From an uncultured Collinsella sp. (GTDB taxonomy: Bacteria; Actinomycetota; Coriobacteriia; Coriobacteriales; Coriobacteriaceae), in the NCBI GenBank assembly GCA_902470905.1, contig CABRIC010000008.1, positions 1 to 62,098 of the forward strand: 62,098 nucleotides of DNA, written 5' to 3'. Below the pieces are notes generated by a model, which did no database searches, was not told where the DNA came from, and worked only from the letters and a program-made list of their open reading frames with translations. The position numbers and the translations under genes were made by a program. Positions 49,201 to 57,344 of the stretch are shown in pieces; position 1 is the first letter of the stretch, and every line of letters starts with the position of its first letter.

Positions 49201-49700
49201 AGCTCATCCATGCGCGCGTCCGAAAGATCGGAGAGCGCCGCCATGAGGCTGGGGCTCGTGGGGACGGGCGCCGGGAAGGGAAAGTTGGGATTGACGGCCG
49301 GCGCTTTGGGCGCGGTGCGCGCGGGCTGTTTCGGCTGCGCCGTAAACGTGCGAACCGGCGTGCGCAAACCTTCGACGGGCTCGGCGCCGCTGGCATCCAA
49401 ATACGCCAGAGCCGTGGCAATAGCGTGCTTGCACATACCGGGGTAACGATAGGCGGCGGGGCAATCGCAGTCGTAGTCGATCACCTCGTGCTCGTCCATG
49501 TCGAGCGCCACGTGCGTCTTGTACAGGTCGCCACGCGAACCGCGCACCGAGCCCTCAACCGTCACGTTTTTGGAGAAGCGCGAGCCGCTGTCCTCGATCG
49601 ACAGCACGGCGCCGTTGAGCATGAGCGAACGCCCCTTCATAAAGGTGCCGCTCAGCGCCGCCTCTTTCCGGAGCGCCTGCACAAACGTCCCCTGCGCCAT
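46236..49700 (-). CDS. SNF2-family helicase/translocase with SWIM zinc finger
   Basis: 1154 residues. A SWIM finger near the N-terminus (DCDCPAAYRYPGMCKHAIA; CxC...CxH) is followed by a long variable region (~100-680). The Snf2 ATPase core comes next: DDMGLGKTLQMIAHIL (motif I), VTSYDLMRRD, DEAQYIKNP (II), LTGTPIENRLSELWSIFDFL (III), LFSQFTGMLDIIGKRL (IV), LKAGGVGLNLTAADVVIHYD then PWWNVAAQDQATDRAHRIGQ (V-VI). Such bacterial HepA/RapA-like proteins remodel protein-DNA complexes; the precise target is unknown. ATG 49700 has GGAGGA 4 nt upstream. dnaE ends 28 nt upstream in the same direction, so cotranscription is likely. Confidence 0.93.
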   Translation of the reverse strand: MAQGTFVQALRKEAALSGTFMKGRSLMLNGAVLSIEDSGSRFSKNVTVEGSVRGSRGDLYKTHVALDMDEHEVIDYDCDCPAAYRYPGMCKHAIATALAYLDASGAEPVEGLRTPVRTFTAQPKQPARTAPKAPAVNPNFPFPAPVPTSPSLMAALSDLSDARMDELASMRRKLAGAVDPDAPKAALEPSLVPYYNPLFADRFSWALEFRIRCGSVSYVVKDIDGMADAYVRGGTFSYGKKLTFVHTPEAFEDVSTKLLNLVVTTVAYLDDITSSRSASYDFARSGFVAERQLPLSEHSIVYVLDLLCGQTISFEPAWSRGTTTHRTYDVAVEPAPQGKDEAPTKRPPLFAAKIAPAAGGSYDLRLPADAYCFASGDVAYLVDTHRARRADVAFAQHAAPFLSRLLPCRTPIHIAVDQVGEFCRMALPILRDYADLTAPAALDTVAPEPSFAMAIGVDDGLVTCIITVTYGDWSADLFSLGAPGSPFEEQRPGVPPRDEVAEFRVMDTAALYFDFYEGGLAFEERDDESLFRLLTEGLAALSELGEVMLSDRLRQISVRPAPKLSVRATVKSNLLDVELGASGLSAADLAVYLDSYKRHQTFARLTSGDIIRLDEGARAAFGLAEDLGVDAVDLLDGVLLPASSTLFVDSMLARTPALEADRDAAFRRTVERLDTLGKMDFTVPASLKATMRGYQVDGYQWLGSLEHLSLGGILADDMGLGKTLQMIAHILARVEAGDTKPTLVVCPASLVYNWTAELERFAPSLDVCAIVGAKAQRRVQIAGVAEHNVVVTSYDLMRRDIDEYVEQDFARVVLDEAQYIKNPLTQVARAAKRLPAGVRFALTGTPIENRLSELWSIFDFLMPGLLGTRESFAKRFESPVEHAEGDSAARLQALVSPFVLRRVKEDVVADLPEKIEDTVVAQLTGEQRKLYLANQDRIAQQVQHREASEFKKDKLKVLAELTKLRQICCDPRLHYEDYKAGSAKLDTCMELVHGALDGGHRILLFSQFTGMLDIIGKRLAKEDIAFFKLTGASSKESRAKMVAQFQEGEVPVFLISLKAGGVGLNLTAADVVIHYDPWWNVAAQDQATDRAHRIGQQHTVTVYKLIAKDTIEERIMQMQESKRDLVNSVLGGDGISSALFTREDVLALLGGDGR

Positions 49701-49728
49701 CACTTCCTCCAATCTCACCCGGGGTAGC

Positions 49729-52700
49729 TTAGATAACCGTCACACGGCCTTGGTTGCCGACGATGGCCTTTGCCTCTGCCAGCAGCGGAATCGAGCGTGC
49801 GTTGACCTTGGCCGGCACCTCAGCACGCAGCACGCGCCCGTCGACTTGCTCAATAAAGATCTCCACGCGGTCGCCGCCCGGGTTGGTGGTGAGCACCGTG
49901 GCCAGGCGCGCCATATTGCCCTGGCTAAAGCGGCTGTTGGGCACCATGACCTCAAAGACCTTGGGCTTGTTTTTCTCCTCGCTAAGCTCCAGCGGCACAA
50001 TCTCCTGCGCAATGATCTGGTCGCCGCGGTCCGAGCGCTCGAGCTTGCCCTTAATGCGCACAAACGCGTCAGACAGCTGCGCGCCAGTCTCGGGATCGAC
50101 CTCGCCGTACAGATACCCTTCGGCCTCCTTGTAGGTCTTGGGGAACACCACGACCGTGGCCTCACCTTCCATGTCCTCGAGCTGCACGATGCCCATGGGG
50201 TCGCCGTTTTTGGTCACGCGCTTGGACACGCTCGAGACCATGCCGGCCCACCACAGCGCCTTACCCTCGGGAATCTCCTGGTTGATGGTGCCGCCCGTAG
50301 GATTCTGAACCTCGTAGCCGGTGTCGATCTGCGAGAACGAGAAGTCGCGCGCCTTGGCTAGTGCATACTCAAACGGGCGCAGCGGGTGGTCCGAGACATA
50401 GATGCCCAGAACCTCTTTCTCCTGGCTCAGCTTAAGGTGGCGGTCCCACTCCTGGCCATCCGGATCTGGTACGCTCACCTCAAAGCCCGAGCCCTCAACG
50501 TCGCCAAACATATCGAAGAACGAGGTCTGACCGCTCGCGCGGTCCTTCTGGCGCTTTACCGCGGCGTCGATGATGTTCTCGGGGTTGTTCTTGTCCACAA
50601 AGTGCATCATCTGGCGACGCGGATACCCCGTGGAGTCGAAGGCGCCTGCCTTGATCAGCGATTCGATCACGCGACGGTTGGCCTGGCTCGAGTCCACGCG
50701 CTCGACAAAGTCGTGCAGCGTCTTAAACGGGCCGCCTGCCTCGCGCTCTGCGATAATCGCCTGCGCCACGCCGGTGCCCACGCCGCGGATGCCGGCCAGA
50801 CCAAAGCGCACGCCTTCCTTGGTAGCCGTGAACTCGGTGCCGGACTCGTTGACATCTGGCGAAAGCACGGGAATGCCGTCGTGACGGCACGCCGAGACGT
50901 AGTGCACGATCTTGTCGGTCTTGCCCGTATAGGACGTCAGAACAGCCGCCATGTACTCGTGCGGATAGTGCGCCTTGAGCCACGCCGTCTGCATAACCAG
51001 GATGGCGTAGCCGGCGGAGTGCGACTTGTTGAAGGCGTAAGATGCGAACTCAAGAACATCGTCCCAAATCTTCTGGGCGACCTCGCGCGTGTAGTTGTTC
51101 TTGATAGCGCCGTTCATCCAGTGGTCGTAGGTGGTCTCGTCCGAGCCATCCTCCCAGTGCAGCACCGTCGACGTGAGCAGCTTAATCTTTTTCTTAGCCA
51201 CGGGCTTACGGATACGCGAGTCCGATTCGCCCTTGGAGAAGCCGCACATCTCGACGGAGATGAGCATAACCTGCTCCTGGTAGACCATGGTGCCGTAGGT
51301 TTCGCCCAGGATGTCGTCCAGACGGTCATCGTAGGAGACGGCCGGCTCTTTGCCGTTCATACGGTTGATGTAAGACGAAACCATGCCGGCGCCCAGCGGG
51401 CCCGGGCGGTACAGAGCGATCAATGCCACGACGTGCTTGTACTCGGTGGGCTTCATGTTCTTGATCGTGGCCGTCATGCCGGCGGACTCGACCTGGAAGA
51501 CGCCGGCGGTGTGACCGGAGCCCATGAGCTTAAAGATCTCGGGGTCGTCAAAGGGAATCTCTTCCTCTTTGATGTCGATGCCGAAGTTCTTTTTGATGTT
51601 AGCCTTGGCCTTAGAGATAACCGTCAGCGTGCGCAGGCCCAGGAAGTCCATCTTGAGCAAGCCCATGTCGGCAACGGTATGACCCTCGTACTGGGTAATC
51701 TCGACGCCGCCCTTGGTATCGAGCTTGGTGGGTACGTGCTCGTTGACGGGATCGCGGCAGATCAGAACGGCGCACGCGTGCACGCCCTCGCCACGGGTGA
51801 GGCCCTCGATCGAGAGCGCCGTGTCGATGATGCGGCGGGCGTCGTCATCCTTTTTATAGGCCTCGGCAAAGTCGGGGTTAAACAGATCCTCTTTGCCGGG
51901 TTGCTTTTCGAGCACCTGCTTGAGCTTGACCTTGGGGTCGCTCGAGACCATCTTGGACAGGCGCTGGCCCATGTAGACCGGATAGTCCAGCACGCGCGCG
52001 GCGTCGTTGATGGCCTGCTTGGCCTTAATGGTCGAGTAGGTGATGACGTGGGTGACCTTCTCGGGGCCGTAGAGCTGGCGAACGTGCTCCACGACCTCGA
52101 GGCGCCGCTCATCGTCGAAGTCCATATCGATATCTGGCATCTCGGTACGTTGCGGGGACAGGAACCTCTCGAACATCAGGCCGTTCTCGAGCGGGTCGAA
52201 CGCGGTGATGTTCATGGCGTAGGCGACGATAGCGCCGGCGGCCGAGCCACGGCCGGGGCCGACGCCGATGCCGTTGTCCTTGGCCCATTGCACGTACTCG
52301 GCAACGATCAAAAAGTAGGCGGCAAAGCCCTTGTCGCAGATGACCTTGTATTCGTACTCAAAGCGTTCTTTGATGTTGACGCCACCGATCTCGCGCGTGG
52401 CCCAGTCGTCGCCGTAGTGCTGGCGCAGGCCCTTCTCGCACTCGCGGCGGAACTGGCTCTCGTGCGTCTCGCCGGGGTCGAGCAACGGGAAGCGCGGCAG
52501 GATGATGGAGTCCCAGTCCAGCTCAACGTAGCACTTGTCGGCGATCTCGAGCGTGTTGTCGCAGGCCTCGGGGCAATACGGGAACATCGCCCGCATCTCC
52601 TCCTCGGTCTTCATGTAAAACTCCGAGCCGGTCATGCGCATGCGGTTGGGGTCGTCAACCTTGGCGTTCATGCCGATGCACATGATGACGTCCTGCACGG

Positions 52701-53532
52701 GCGCGTCCTCGCGGCGCAGGTAGTGGAAGTCGTTGGTAGCGATAACCTTGACGCCCACCTGCTTGGCGATGTCGATGAGCGTGCGGTCCATCTGCTCGTC
52801 GGTCAGGCCGTTGTCGGTGGTGATGCCGTGTTCCTGGATCTCGATGTAGAAGTCGCCAGGCTCGAAGGTGTCACGGAAGGTCTCGGCCCACTTGATGGCG
52901 CCCTCCATATCACCGCGGTCGATGTACTTGGGAATGATGCCGGCGATGCAGGCGCTGGTGCAGATCATGCCCTTGGCATGGCGGCGCAGGTTGTCGAGCG
53001 TCACGCGCGGCTTGTAGTAAAAGCCCTGCACGGCGGCCTCGGAGACCGTCTGCATCAGGTTGACGTAGCCCTCCTGGTCCTTGGCCAGAAGGATCATGTG
53101 GTAGAGCTCGGGCTTATGGTCGCGGGCGAGCGTCTCGTCCGGCGTAAAGTAGACCTCGCAGCCAAAGATGGGTTTGATGACCAGGGGTGGCTTGAGCTCG
53201 TCGATATTGCCCTTCTCGTCCCACATGGCCATGTCCTTCACATACTGGGCATGCTCGCGCGGGTTTGCCTCGGGGTCGGGCTCCGCCAGCTCGTCGCGGC
53301 GGTCCTTTTCCAAGAAGGCCTTGTCGTGGCTCCAGGTTTTGTACTCGGGCGTGTTGTGATTGACGGCGTCGCAGGCCAGCGCCAGGTCGGGCACGCCATA
53401 CATGTAGCCGTGGTCGGTAATGGCCACGGCGGGCATGCCAAGTTCAACGGCACGATTGACCATATCCTGGATACGGGTTGCGCCGTCGAGCATGGAGAAA
53501 ACAGTGTGATTGTGCAGATGGACGAATGCCAT
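49729..53532 (-). CDS. dnaE: DNA polymerase III subunit alpha
   Basis: 1267 residues. The N-terminal PHP domain (FVHLHNHTVFSMLDGATRIQ, ITDHGYMYGVPD) retains His/Asp metal ligands. The polymerase active site is PDIDMDFDDERR, with GPGRGSAAGAIVAYAMNIT in the palm and YRPGPLGAGM and SHSAGYAILVMQTAWLKAHY in the fingers. A helix-hairpin-helix region, an OB domain (~1030-1130) and a C-terminal tau-binding-type domain follow. It is the replicative polymerase. Length is slightly above E. coli DnaE. ATG 53532; an SNF2 gene follows downstream, and palindrome A3 lies 100 nt upstream. Confidence 0.97.
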   Translation of the reverse strand: MAFVHLHNHTVFSMLDGATRIQDMVNRAVELGMPAVAITDHGYMYGVPDLALACDAVNHNTPEYKTWSHDKAFLEKDRRDELAEPDPEANPREHAQYVKDMAMWDEKGNIDELKPPLVIKPIFGCEVYFTPDETLARDHKPELYHMILLAKDQEGYVNLMQTVSEAAVQGFYYKPRVTLDNLRRHAKGMICTSACIAGIIPKYIDRGDMEGAIKWAETFRDTFEPGDFYIEIQEHGITTDNGLTDEQMDRTLIDIAKQVGVKVIATNDFHYLRREDAPVQDVIMCIGMNAKVDDPNRMRMTGSEFYMKTEEEMRAMFPYCPEACDNTLEIADKCYVELDWDSIILPRFPLLDPGETHESQFRRECEKGLRQHYGDDWATREIGGVNIKERFEYEYKVICDKGFAAYFLIVAEYVQWAKDNGIGVGPGRGSAAGAIVAYAMNITAFDPLENGLMFERFLSPQRTEMPDIDMDFDDERRLEVVEHVRQLYGPEKVTHVITYSTIKAKQAINDAARVLDYPVYMGQRLSKMVSSDPKVKLKQVLEKQPGKEDLFNPDFAEAYKKDDDARRIIDTALSIEGLTRGEGVHACAVLICRDPVNEHVPTKLDTKGGVEITQYEGHTVADMGLLKMDFLGLRTLTVISKAKANIKKNFGIDIKEEEIPFDDPEIFKLMGSGHTAGVFQVESAGMTATIKNMKPTEYKHVVALIALYRPGPLGAGMVSSYINRMNGKEPAVSYDDRLDDILGETYGTMVYQEQVMLISVEMCGFSKGESDSRIRKPVAKKKIKLLTSTVLHWEDGSDETTYDHWMNGAIKNNYTREVAQKIWDDVLEFASYAFNKSHSAGYAILVMQTAWLKAHYPHEYMAAVLTSYTGKTDKIVHYVSACRHDGIPVLSPDVNESGTEFTATKEGVRFGLAGIRGVGTGVAQAIIAEREAGGPFKTLHDFVERVDSSQANRRVIESLIKAGAFDSTGYPRRQMMHFVDKNNPENIIDAAVKRQKDRASGQTSFFDMFGDVEGSGFEVSVPDPDGQEWDRHLKLSQEKEVLGIYVSDHPLRPFEYALAKARDFSFSQIDTGYEVQNPTGGTINQEIPEGKALWWAGMVSSVSKRVTKNGDPMGIVQLEDMEGEATVVVFPKTYKEAEGYLYGEVDPETGAQLSDAFVRIKGKLERSDRGDQIIAQEIVPLELSEEKNKPKVFEVMVPNSRFSQGNMARLATVLTTNPGGDRVEIFIEQVDGRVLRAEVPAKVNARSIPLLAEAKAIVGNQGRVTVI

Positions 53533-53631
53533 GTGATGAGCTCCGATGCGGGTTCGTGTTCTGACTGAACGATTTTACCGCACGGCGCGGACGGCACCCG
53601 AACCTAGCCAAACCAACACGGCTCCTCTTGC

Positions 53632-53698
53632 AGTTGCGGTGGAATAGTTCCCGCTTGGGCCACCTGGACCGCAATACTGGAACTATTCCACCGCAAGT
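53632..53698. repeat. Palindromic repeat family A, copy 3
   Basis: Twenty-nt arms (53632-53651 and 53679-53698), AGTTGCGGTGGAATAGTTCC and its complement with one mismatch, around a 27-nt centre. It lies between the addA stop and the dnaE start, both on the minus strand. Confidence 0.8.
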
Positions 53699-53708
53699 TA
53701 TCTGAGGG

Positions 53709-56700
53709 CTAGAGATTGTAGGTGACTACTTGAGGTTCGGCGGGTTCGACGAAGATGGCTGGATTCGCCTGCTCCACGCGAACGAACTTGACCGTCACCG
53801 TCTCAAAGCCCGCCTTGTGCAACACGTCGGCGTAAACGCGCGCCTGCAGGGAGTGCTTCTCGAGCAGCTGGTCCGGCGTCTCGTCCGGCGTGCCGCCCGT
53901 CTTATAGTCGATGACCAGTGCGCGCGACGGATCGGCCGGGTTCGTCGCCAAAGCGTCGATGGCGCCTTCGGCATATGCACCGTAGCGAGCGATGTCCTCG
54001 TCCTCGCAGCCCAGCGAAAAGAACGGCACCTCGGCGCGAACGCACGGCCACGCGAGCAGGTCGGCACGAACAGCCGACTTGAGCCAGCGGTCCAGGGCAA
54101 CATCGAAGCGTTCGCGCTGCTCCGGCGTCAGGCACCACAGGCGAGCCAGGGCGTCGGCACGCTCAGCAGGCAGCGCATCGGCACCCATCTCGATGAGCCA
54201 CTGGCAGGCGGCGTGGAAGGCCGAACCCAAGGCCATGGGATTGCCGGCGGGCTCGACAGCAGCCACGTCTGCATCGGCCATCTCCGAGCCATCCGACTCC
54301 GCATCATCGCCGGACTCGTCCATGGGCACACGCGCCTCGGCGGCACGGTCTTCTGTCTCGGCATGGAGCGCCGCGGCGATTGACGAGTAGCTATACGAGT
54401 CACGCACCGGAAACGGACAGATGCCCATGCGCACGCCCACTGCCTGGGGATACACAAGCTCAAACGAATCGGGCTTGGGGTCGGCAGGACCGGGGACGGC
54501 GGCGCGGGCATCTGCACCGGCACCCTCCGGCTCCGCATCGCCACGAACAAGCCTGCCCTCGGCATCCAGCGAAGCGTTGGCCTCAAACGCCTGCTCGCCA
54601 AAGGTAAAGCCCGAAAGCGAAATGAGCTCGTAGTCGCCCGGCTGGGAGTTGTCGAACACCAGGCGGTCGGCATCGAGCTGCGGCATGTCCAGAGCGTCGG
54701 TCGGCAAAATACGGCGCAGCACGTCGTAGGTCAGATCGGTCTCGACGTCGAAGGTCGGCGCCGTCACCTTGCCACGGCTCACGCCGGCATCCATCGCCAA
54801 GATCACCAGCTCGCGCGCACGCGTCATGGCAACGTAGAGCAAGCGAGCCCGCTCCTCGAGCGAAAGCCGCAGGTCGTCGTTGCGCAGGCGAGCAAATGCC
54901 TCGGCGGGAGAACCCGTCGCACAGACGTCCTCCATAAGCTCTGGCGGCAACCACAACGACGTGCCCTTGCCCTTAAACGCATGCTCAAACTGCTTTTTGA
55001 CGTCGTCGCCCTTCACAAAGGTACCGTCGGCGAGCTTAACGCCGTCGAAGCGTGCCGGCAGTGCCACGACCTGTGCTCCGCCCTCGACGCGGCCCATCTG
55101 TGCCGCACCCGAGGACTTACGCACGCCAAAGCACTCGGCGACCGCCACGACCGGATATTCCAGACCCTTGGAGGCATGCACCGTCATGATGCGCACCGCG
55201 CCGTCGCCTTCCTCGTTGAGGGCACCCGGGGCTTCCTTGCCCGCCAAGAAGCGGTCGAAGGCCAGCGCGATGGAACGCGGCGAGTTGCCGAACTCGGCCT
55301 CAGCCTCAGCCACGGCGTCGAGCGCCTTGAGCACGTTGGCGGCAATGGCCTTGCCCTCGGGACCACGCTGCGCCAGGCGCACAAACCAGCCGGAGGCGTT
55401 GACCACGTCGCGCACGATGGCGGCGAACGAATCGCGGCCTACGCGACGAAGCGCATACCGCAGCACCTCGCGGGCGCGCGTCACAAGCGGCAAGTCTTGC
55501 AAACCCGGCACGTCAAAATCGCTCATGATGCCCATGTCGATATTCCGGCGCGAGGTCTCCCCTGTCTCGCTATCGAGCTTGGTCGCCAGCGCCAGGAACT
55601 CCTGGGCGCCGAGCGCAAACATCGGCGAGGCGAGCAGCGGCATAAGGCCCTGCGCCGTATCGGCCGGATTGGCGAGCGCACAAACCAGGGCGCGCACCGT
55701 CTGCACCTCGGCTGCTTGGGCAAAGACCGAGCCGCCCGCGATGACGCAGTCGAGCCCCTGATCGCGGAAGGCCTGAGCGTAGACGTCGGCGTTGGTCATG
55801 CGGCCCAGCAGCAGTACCATGCCGCCCTGGGGCTGGCCGGCATCGGCAAGCGCGCGGAAGCGCTCGGCGATCGCACGGGCCTTGGCCTGTGTGCGCTCCT
55901 GCATACTGCCGCCGGCAACAAAGAAGGCCTGGCGGCGCGAGGCGTCCGCCACCAGCGTGTCCTTGCGGCCGTCGCTTGCCTCAAGATCCAAAAAGCCCTG
56001 CATCAGGCCACCGTCATCGCCGTCGAAGACGCGTGCCACGTAACGCAGCACCTCGTCATGGCTGCGGAAGTTGCGCACGAGTTTGACGAGCTCGCCGGCG
56101 GGGACATCCGGCGTGGCGACCGTCCCGGACGCTGCCGTCGATCCCACCTTGCGCTCCTGGCGGCGAAACACCTCGACCTCGGCGCCACGGAAGCGATAGA
56201 TGGACTGCTGTGCATCGCCCACGGTGCACAGCGCGCGCTCCCCCGCACCCGTCAGGTAGCGTATCAGATCGACCTGCATCTGGTCGGTATCCTGAAACTC
56301 ATCGATCATGACCATCTTAAAGCGGCCCTCGTACGCAGCACGGATGGCGGGATAATCGCGCAGCGCCTCATATGCCATGCGCAGCAGATCGTTATTGTCG
56401 AGCGCGGACTGGTCGGCCTTGAGCGCACGGTACTCCGCCTCCACGGAACGGGCCAGGCCCACCAGCGCATCGAGCGCCGGGCCACCGCAGGCAAGCACGA
56501 TATTGATAAACGCATCGGCGGCCTCGGCCTTGAGCAGCTCGACCTGCTCCTTAGGGAATGCCTTGCTCGCGCGCGGCATGGTGCACGACATCATGAGTCG
56601 CGCTGCATCGGCCATGGTCTTGCCGCTCGCCTCGAACGCGTCAATGGCGTCGAGTGCCATCTGCGCCTTCTCGGTCGCGGCCTTGCTTGCGCCCAGCGCT

Positions 56701-57341
56701 GCGCGATAGGCATCGGCGAGTGCCGAGGTATCGGCCTGGCCGCGCGCCACGCACACGTCGTCCATACCGCCCGGCAACTGGCTCGACAGCTCCAGCAGCT
56801 CGCGCACCAGGCCCTTGATGGTCGTGCCGGTGCCAAAGGAACCGCCCTCGCCCGCCATGGGATACCAGGCGTAGAGGGCCTTGAGCGAGGCGGCGAGCTC
56901 GGGGGCGGCATCGGGCGCCGTCGCGCGGGCCAGCACATGCTCAACAGCCTGATCCATGAGCTCGTCGGTATCGGTGAGAACCGTGAACTCGGGGTCGATG
57001 CCCAGCTCCAGCGCATGCGCGCGCAGGATACGCGAGCACATGCCGTGAATGGTCGAAATCCACGCGTCGTCGACGGTCAGTGCTTCCTCGTCCATGCCCT
57101 CGTCGATAAGCGCACGGCGCACGCGGTCGCGAATCTCGGCCGCGGCATCTTTGGTAAAGGTAATAGCGAGCACCTGATCCAGATGTTCAACGAACGGACC
57201 GGATTCGGGCGAGAGCGCGTAGACGATGCGGCGCGTAAGGGTAAAGGTCTTGCCCGAACCGGCGCCCGCCGAGACAAATAGCGGACGGTCGAGCGTTTTG
57301 ACAATCTGCAGCTGTTGCGGCATCAAAGTCGAAAGATCCAT
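53709..57341 (-). CDS. addA: ATP-dependent helicase-nuclease subunit A (AddA-type)
   Basis: 1210 residues. UvrD-type helicase motifs: SAGAGSGKTFTLTRRIVYAL (Walker A), AITFTKDAAAEIRDRV (Ia), MIDEFQDTDQMQVDLIRYL (II), GDAQQSIYRFRGAEVEVF (III), IMTVHASKGLEYPVVAVAEC (V) and LLYVAMTRARELVILA (VI). A C-terminal RecB-like nuclease carries LVIDYKTGG with the catalytic Asp/Lys. With AddB it processes double-strand breaks for RecA loading. Starts at ATG 57341, 3 nt after the addB stop; AAGGAGG lies within the end of addB. addB-addA is one operon. Confidence 0.94.
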   Translation of the reverse strand: MDLSTLMPQQLQIVKTLDRPLFVSAGAGSGKTFTLTRRIVYALSPESGPFVEHLDQVLAITFTKDAAAEIRDRVRRALIDEGMDEEALTVDDAWISTIHGMCSRILRAHALELGIDPEFTVLTDTDELMDQAVEHVLARATAPDAAPELAASLKALYAWYPMAGEGGSFGTGTTIKGLVRELLELSSQLPGGMDDVCVARGQADTSALADAYRAALGASKAATEKAQMALDAIDAFEASGKTMADAARLMMSCTMPRASKAFPKEQVELLKAEAADAFINIVLACGGPALDALVGLARSVEAEYRALKADQSALDNNDLLRMAYEALRDYPAIRAAYEGRFKMVMIDEFQDTDQMQVDLIRYLTGAGERALCTVGDAQQSIYRFRGAEVEVFRRQERKVGSTAASGTVATPDVPAGELVKLVRNFRSHDEVLRYVARVFDGDDGGLMQGFLDLEASDGRKDTLVADASRRQAFFVAGGSMQERTQAKARAIAERFRALADAGQPQGGMVLLLGRMTNADVYAQAFRDQGLDCVIAGGSVFAQAAEVQTVRALVCALANPADTAQGLMPLLASPMFALGAQEFLALATKLDSETGETSRRNIDMGIMSDFDVPGLQDLPLVTRAREVLRYALRRVGRDSFAAIVRDVVNASGWFVRLAQRGPEGKAIAANVLKALDAVAEAEAEFGNSPRSIALAFDRFLAGKEAPGALNEEGDGAVRIMTVHASKGLEYPVVAVAECFGVRKSSGAAQMGRVEGGAQVVALPARFDGVKLADGTFVKGDDVKKQFEHAFKGKGTSLWLPPELMEDVCATGSPAEAFARLRNDDLRLSLEERARLLYVAMTRARELVILAMDAGVSRGKVTAPTFDVETDLTYDVLRRILPTDALDMPQLDADRLVFDNSQPGDYELISLSGFTFGEQAFEANASLDAEGRLVRGDAEPEGAGADARAAVPGPADPKPDSFELVYPQAVGVRMGICPFPVRDSYSYSSIAAALHAETEDRAAEARVPMDESGDDAESDGSEMADADVAAVEPAGNPMALGSAFHAACQWLIEMGADALPAERADALARLWCLTPEQRERFDVALDRWLKSAVRADLLAWPCVRAEVPFFSLGCEDEDIARYGAYAEGAIDALATNPADPSRALVIDYKTGGTPDETPDQLLEKHSLQARVYADVLHKAGFETVTVKFVRVEQANPAIFVEPAEPQVVTYNL

Positions 57342-57344
57342 GGT

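Noticed and set aside
50386..53568. A 1060-codon plus-strand frame opposite dnaE
   Set aside because: Antisense shadow; composition is dominated by Val/His/Leu/Ala and no motif is present, while the minus strand encodes an intact DnaE.
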